Assembly (NCBI GenBank): GCA_035760665.1
Contig: DASTSN010000057.1
Coordinates: forward strand, 1-43,352
Source of the DNA: DASTSN01 sp035760665
GTDB taxonomy: Bacteria; Bacteroidota; Bacteroidia; Chitinophagales; Chitinophagaceae
Reading direction: 5' to 3'
Length of the DNA stretch: 43,352 nucleotides
Each line of letters opens with the position of its first letter. The first letter of the stretch is position 1. This document shows, piece by piece, positions 43,243-43,352 of this stretch. A program made the translations under genes and the position numbers. The notes under the pieces were generated by a model, which had not been told where the DNA came from, searched no databases, and was given only the letters and a program-made list of their open reading frames with translations.

Positions 43243-43352
43243 ACAGATATACTTTCGGTAGCACCCTGGAACAATGGCGCTGAAGAAGGCTTTGCAACGG
43301 AAACCGGGCTTAGATCAACCAATAGTGAAACTACAAAAAAATTACCTTCATC
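43239..43352 (-). CDS. Sensor kinase C-terminus (LytS-like), cut by window edge
   Basis: The last 37 codons and stop (TGA, minus strand 43241-43239) of a gene entering from the right edge. The visible peptide starts DEGNFFVVSLLVDL, which resembles the final beta strands of HATPase_c domains, then a short Pro/Ser-rich tail ending ESISV. Its stop overlaps the ATG of the LytTR regulator as ATGA, the standard layout of LytS-LytTR pairs. The rest of the gene is outside the window, so the kinase identity is inferred from context. Confidence 0.6.
   Translation of the reverse strand, partial: DEGNFFVVSLLVDLSPVSVAKPSSAPLFQGATESISV

Noticed and set aside
1..43352. Mobile elements, CRISPR arrays, phage or integrase genes
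   Set aside because: I found no transposase, integrase, long terminal inverted repeats or regular spacer-repeat arrays; the only tRNA gene is not next to an integrase or repeat.

Overview
The window looks like chromosomal DNA of a Bacteroidota bacterium, most likely of the Chitinophagaceae or a close relative. Supporting signs are TAnnTTTG-type promoter elements, LytS/LytTR two-component genes, an Oar-like TonB-dependent receptor, a methionine synthase split into two genes, a 30S protein THX gene, and few Shine-Dalgarno sequences. I see no insertion sequence, prophage, integrase or CRISPR array.

Left part (1-12278): the first 22 codons of a LytS-like sensor kinase lie at the left edge on the minus strand. 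Then comes a plus-strand series: a GNAT-nitrilase fusion, a DUF389 membrane protein, an OmpR-type response regulator with its HAMP histidine kinase, a double-domain universal stress protein, and a TPR protein. Two promoter regions, one before the GNAT-nitrilase gene and one before the usp gene, carry the same array of four 11-bp direct repeats, each 49 bp ahead of a -7-like element. They look like two operators of one OmpR/PhoB-type regulator, most simply the one encoded here. After a strong terminator follow a fused trehalose-6-phosphate synthase/phosphatase and a GH15 glycosidase.

Signalling block (12279-19263, minus strand): a CHASE3-PAS histidine kinase with a LuxR-type regulator, a second LuxR-type regulator, a receiver-only regulator and a soluble multi-PAS histidine kinase. 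The gaps between these genes carry TTGTAG/CTACAA dyads and other inverted repeats that could be operators.

Right part (19455-43352): housekeeping genes, namely galactokinase, tRNA-Arg(CCU), a TPR membrane protein, an SRPBCC protein, a UvrD-like helicase fused to a RecB-type nuclease, an Ig-like lipoprotein, RecR, split MetH, an FKBP isomerase, an RDD protein, a HAD hydrolase, a LOG-like protein, exonuclease III, a DUF4286 protein, HU, ribosomal protein THX, PdxH, a coiled-coil membrane protein and UMP kinase. A large TonB-dependent receptor converges on a LytTR regulator, whose sensor kinase is cut by the right edge. Between the two metH genes sits a 30-codon reading frame for a single-span membrane peptide that fills the gap exactly (TGATG overlap in front, TAA abutting the next ATG).

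The items most worth a second look are the shared 11-bp-repeat operators, the metH microprotein, and the dyad-rich gaps of the signalling block.
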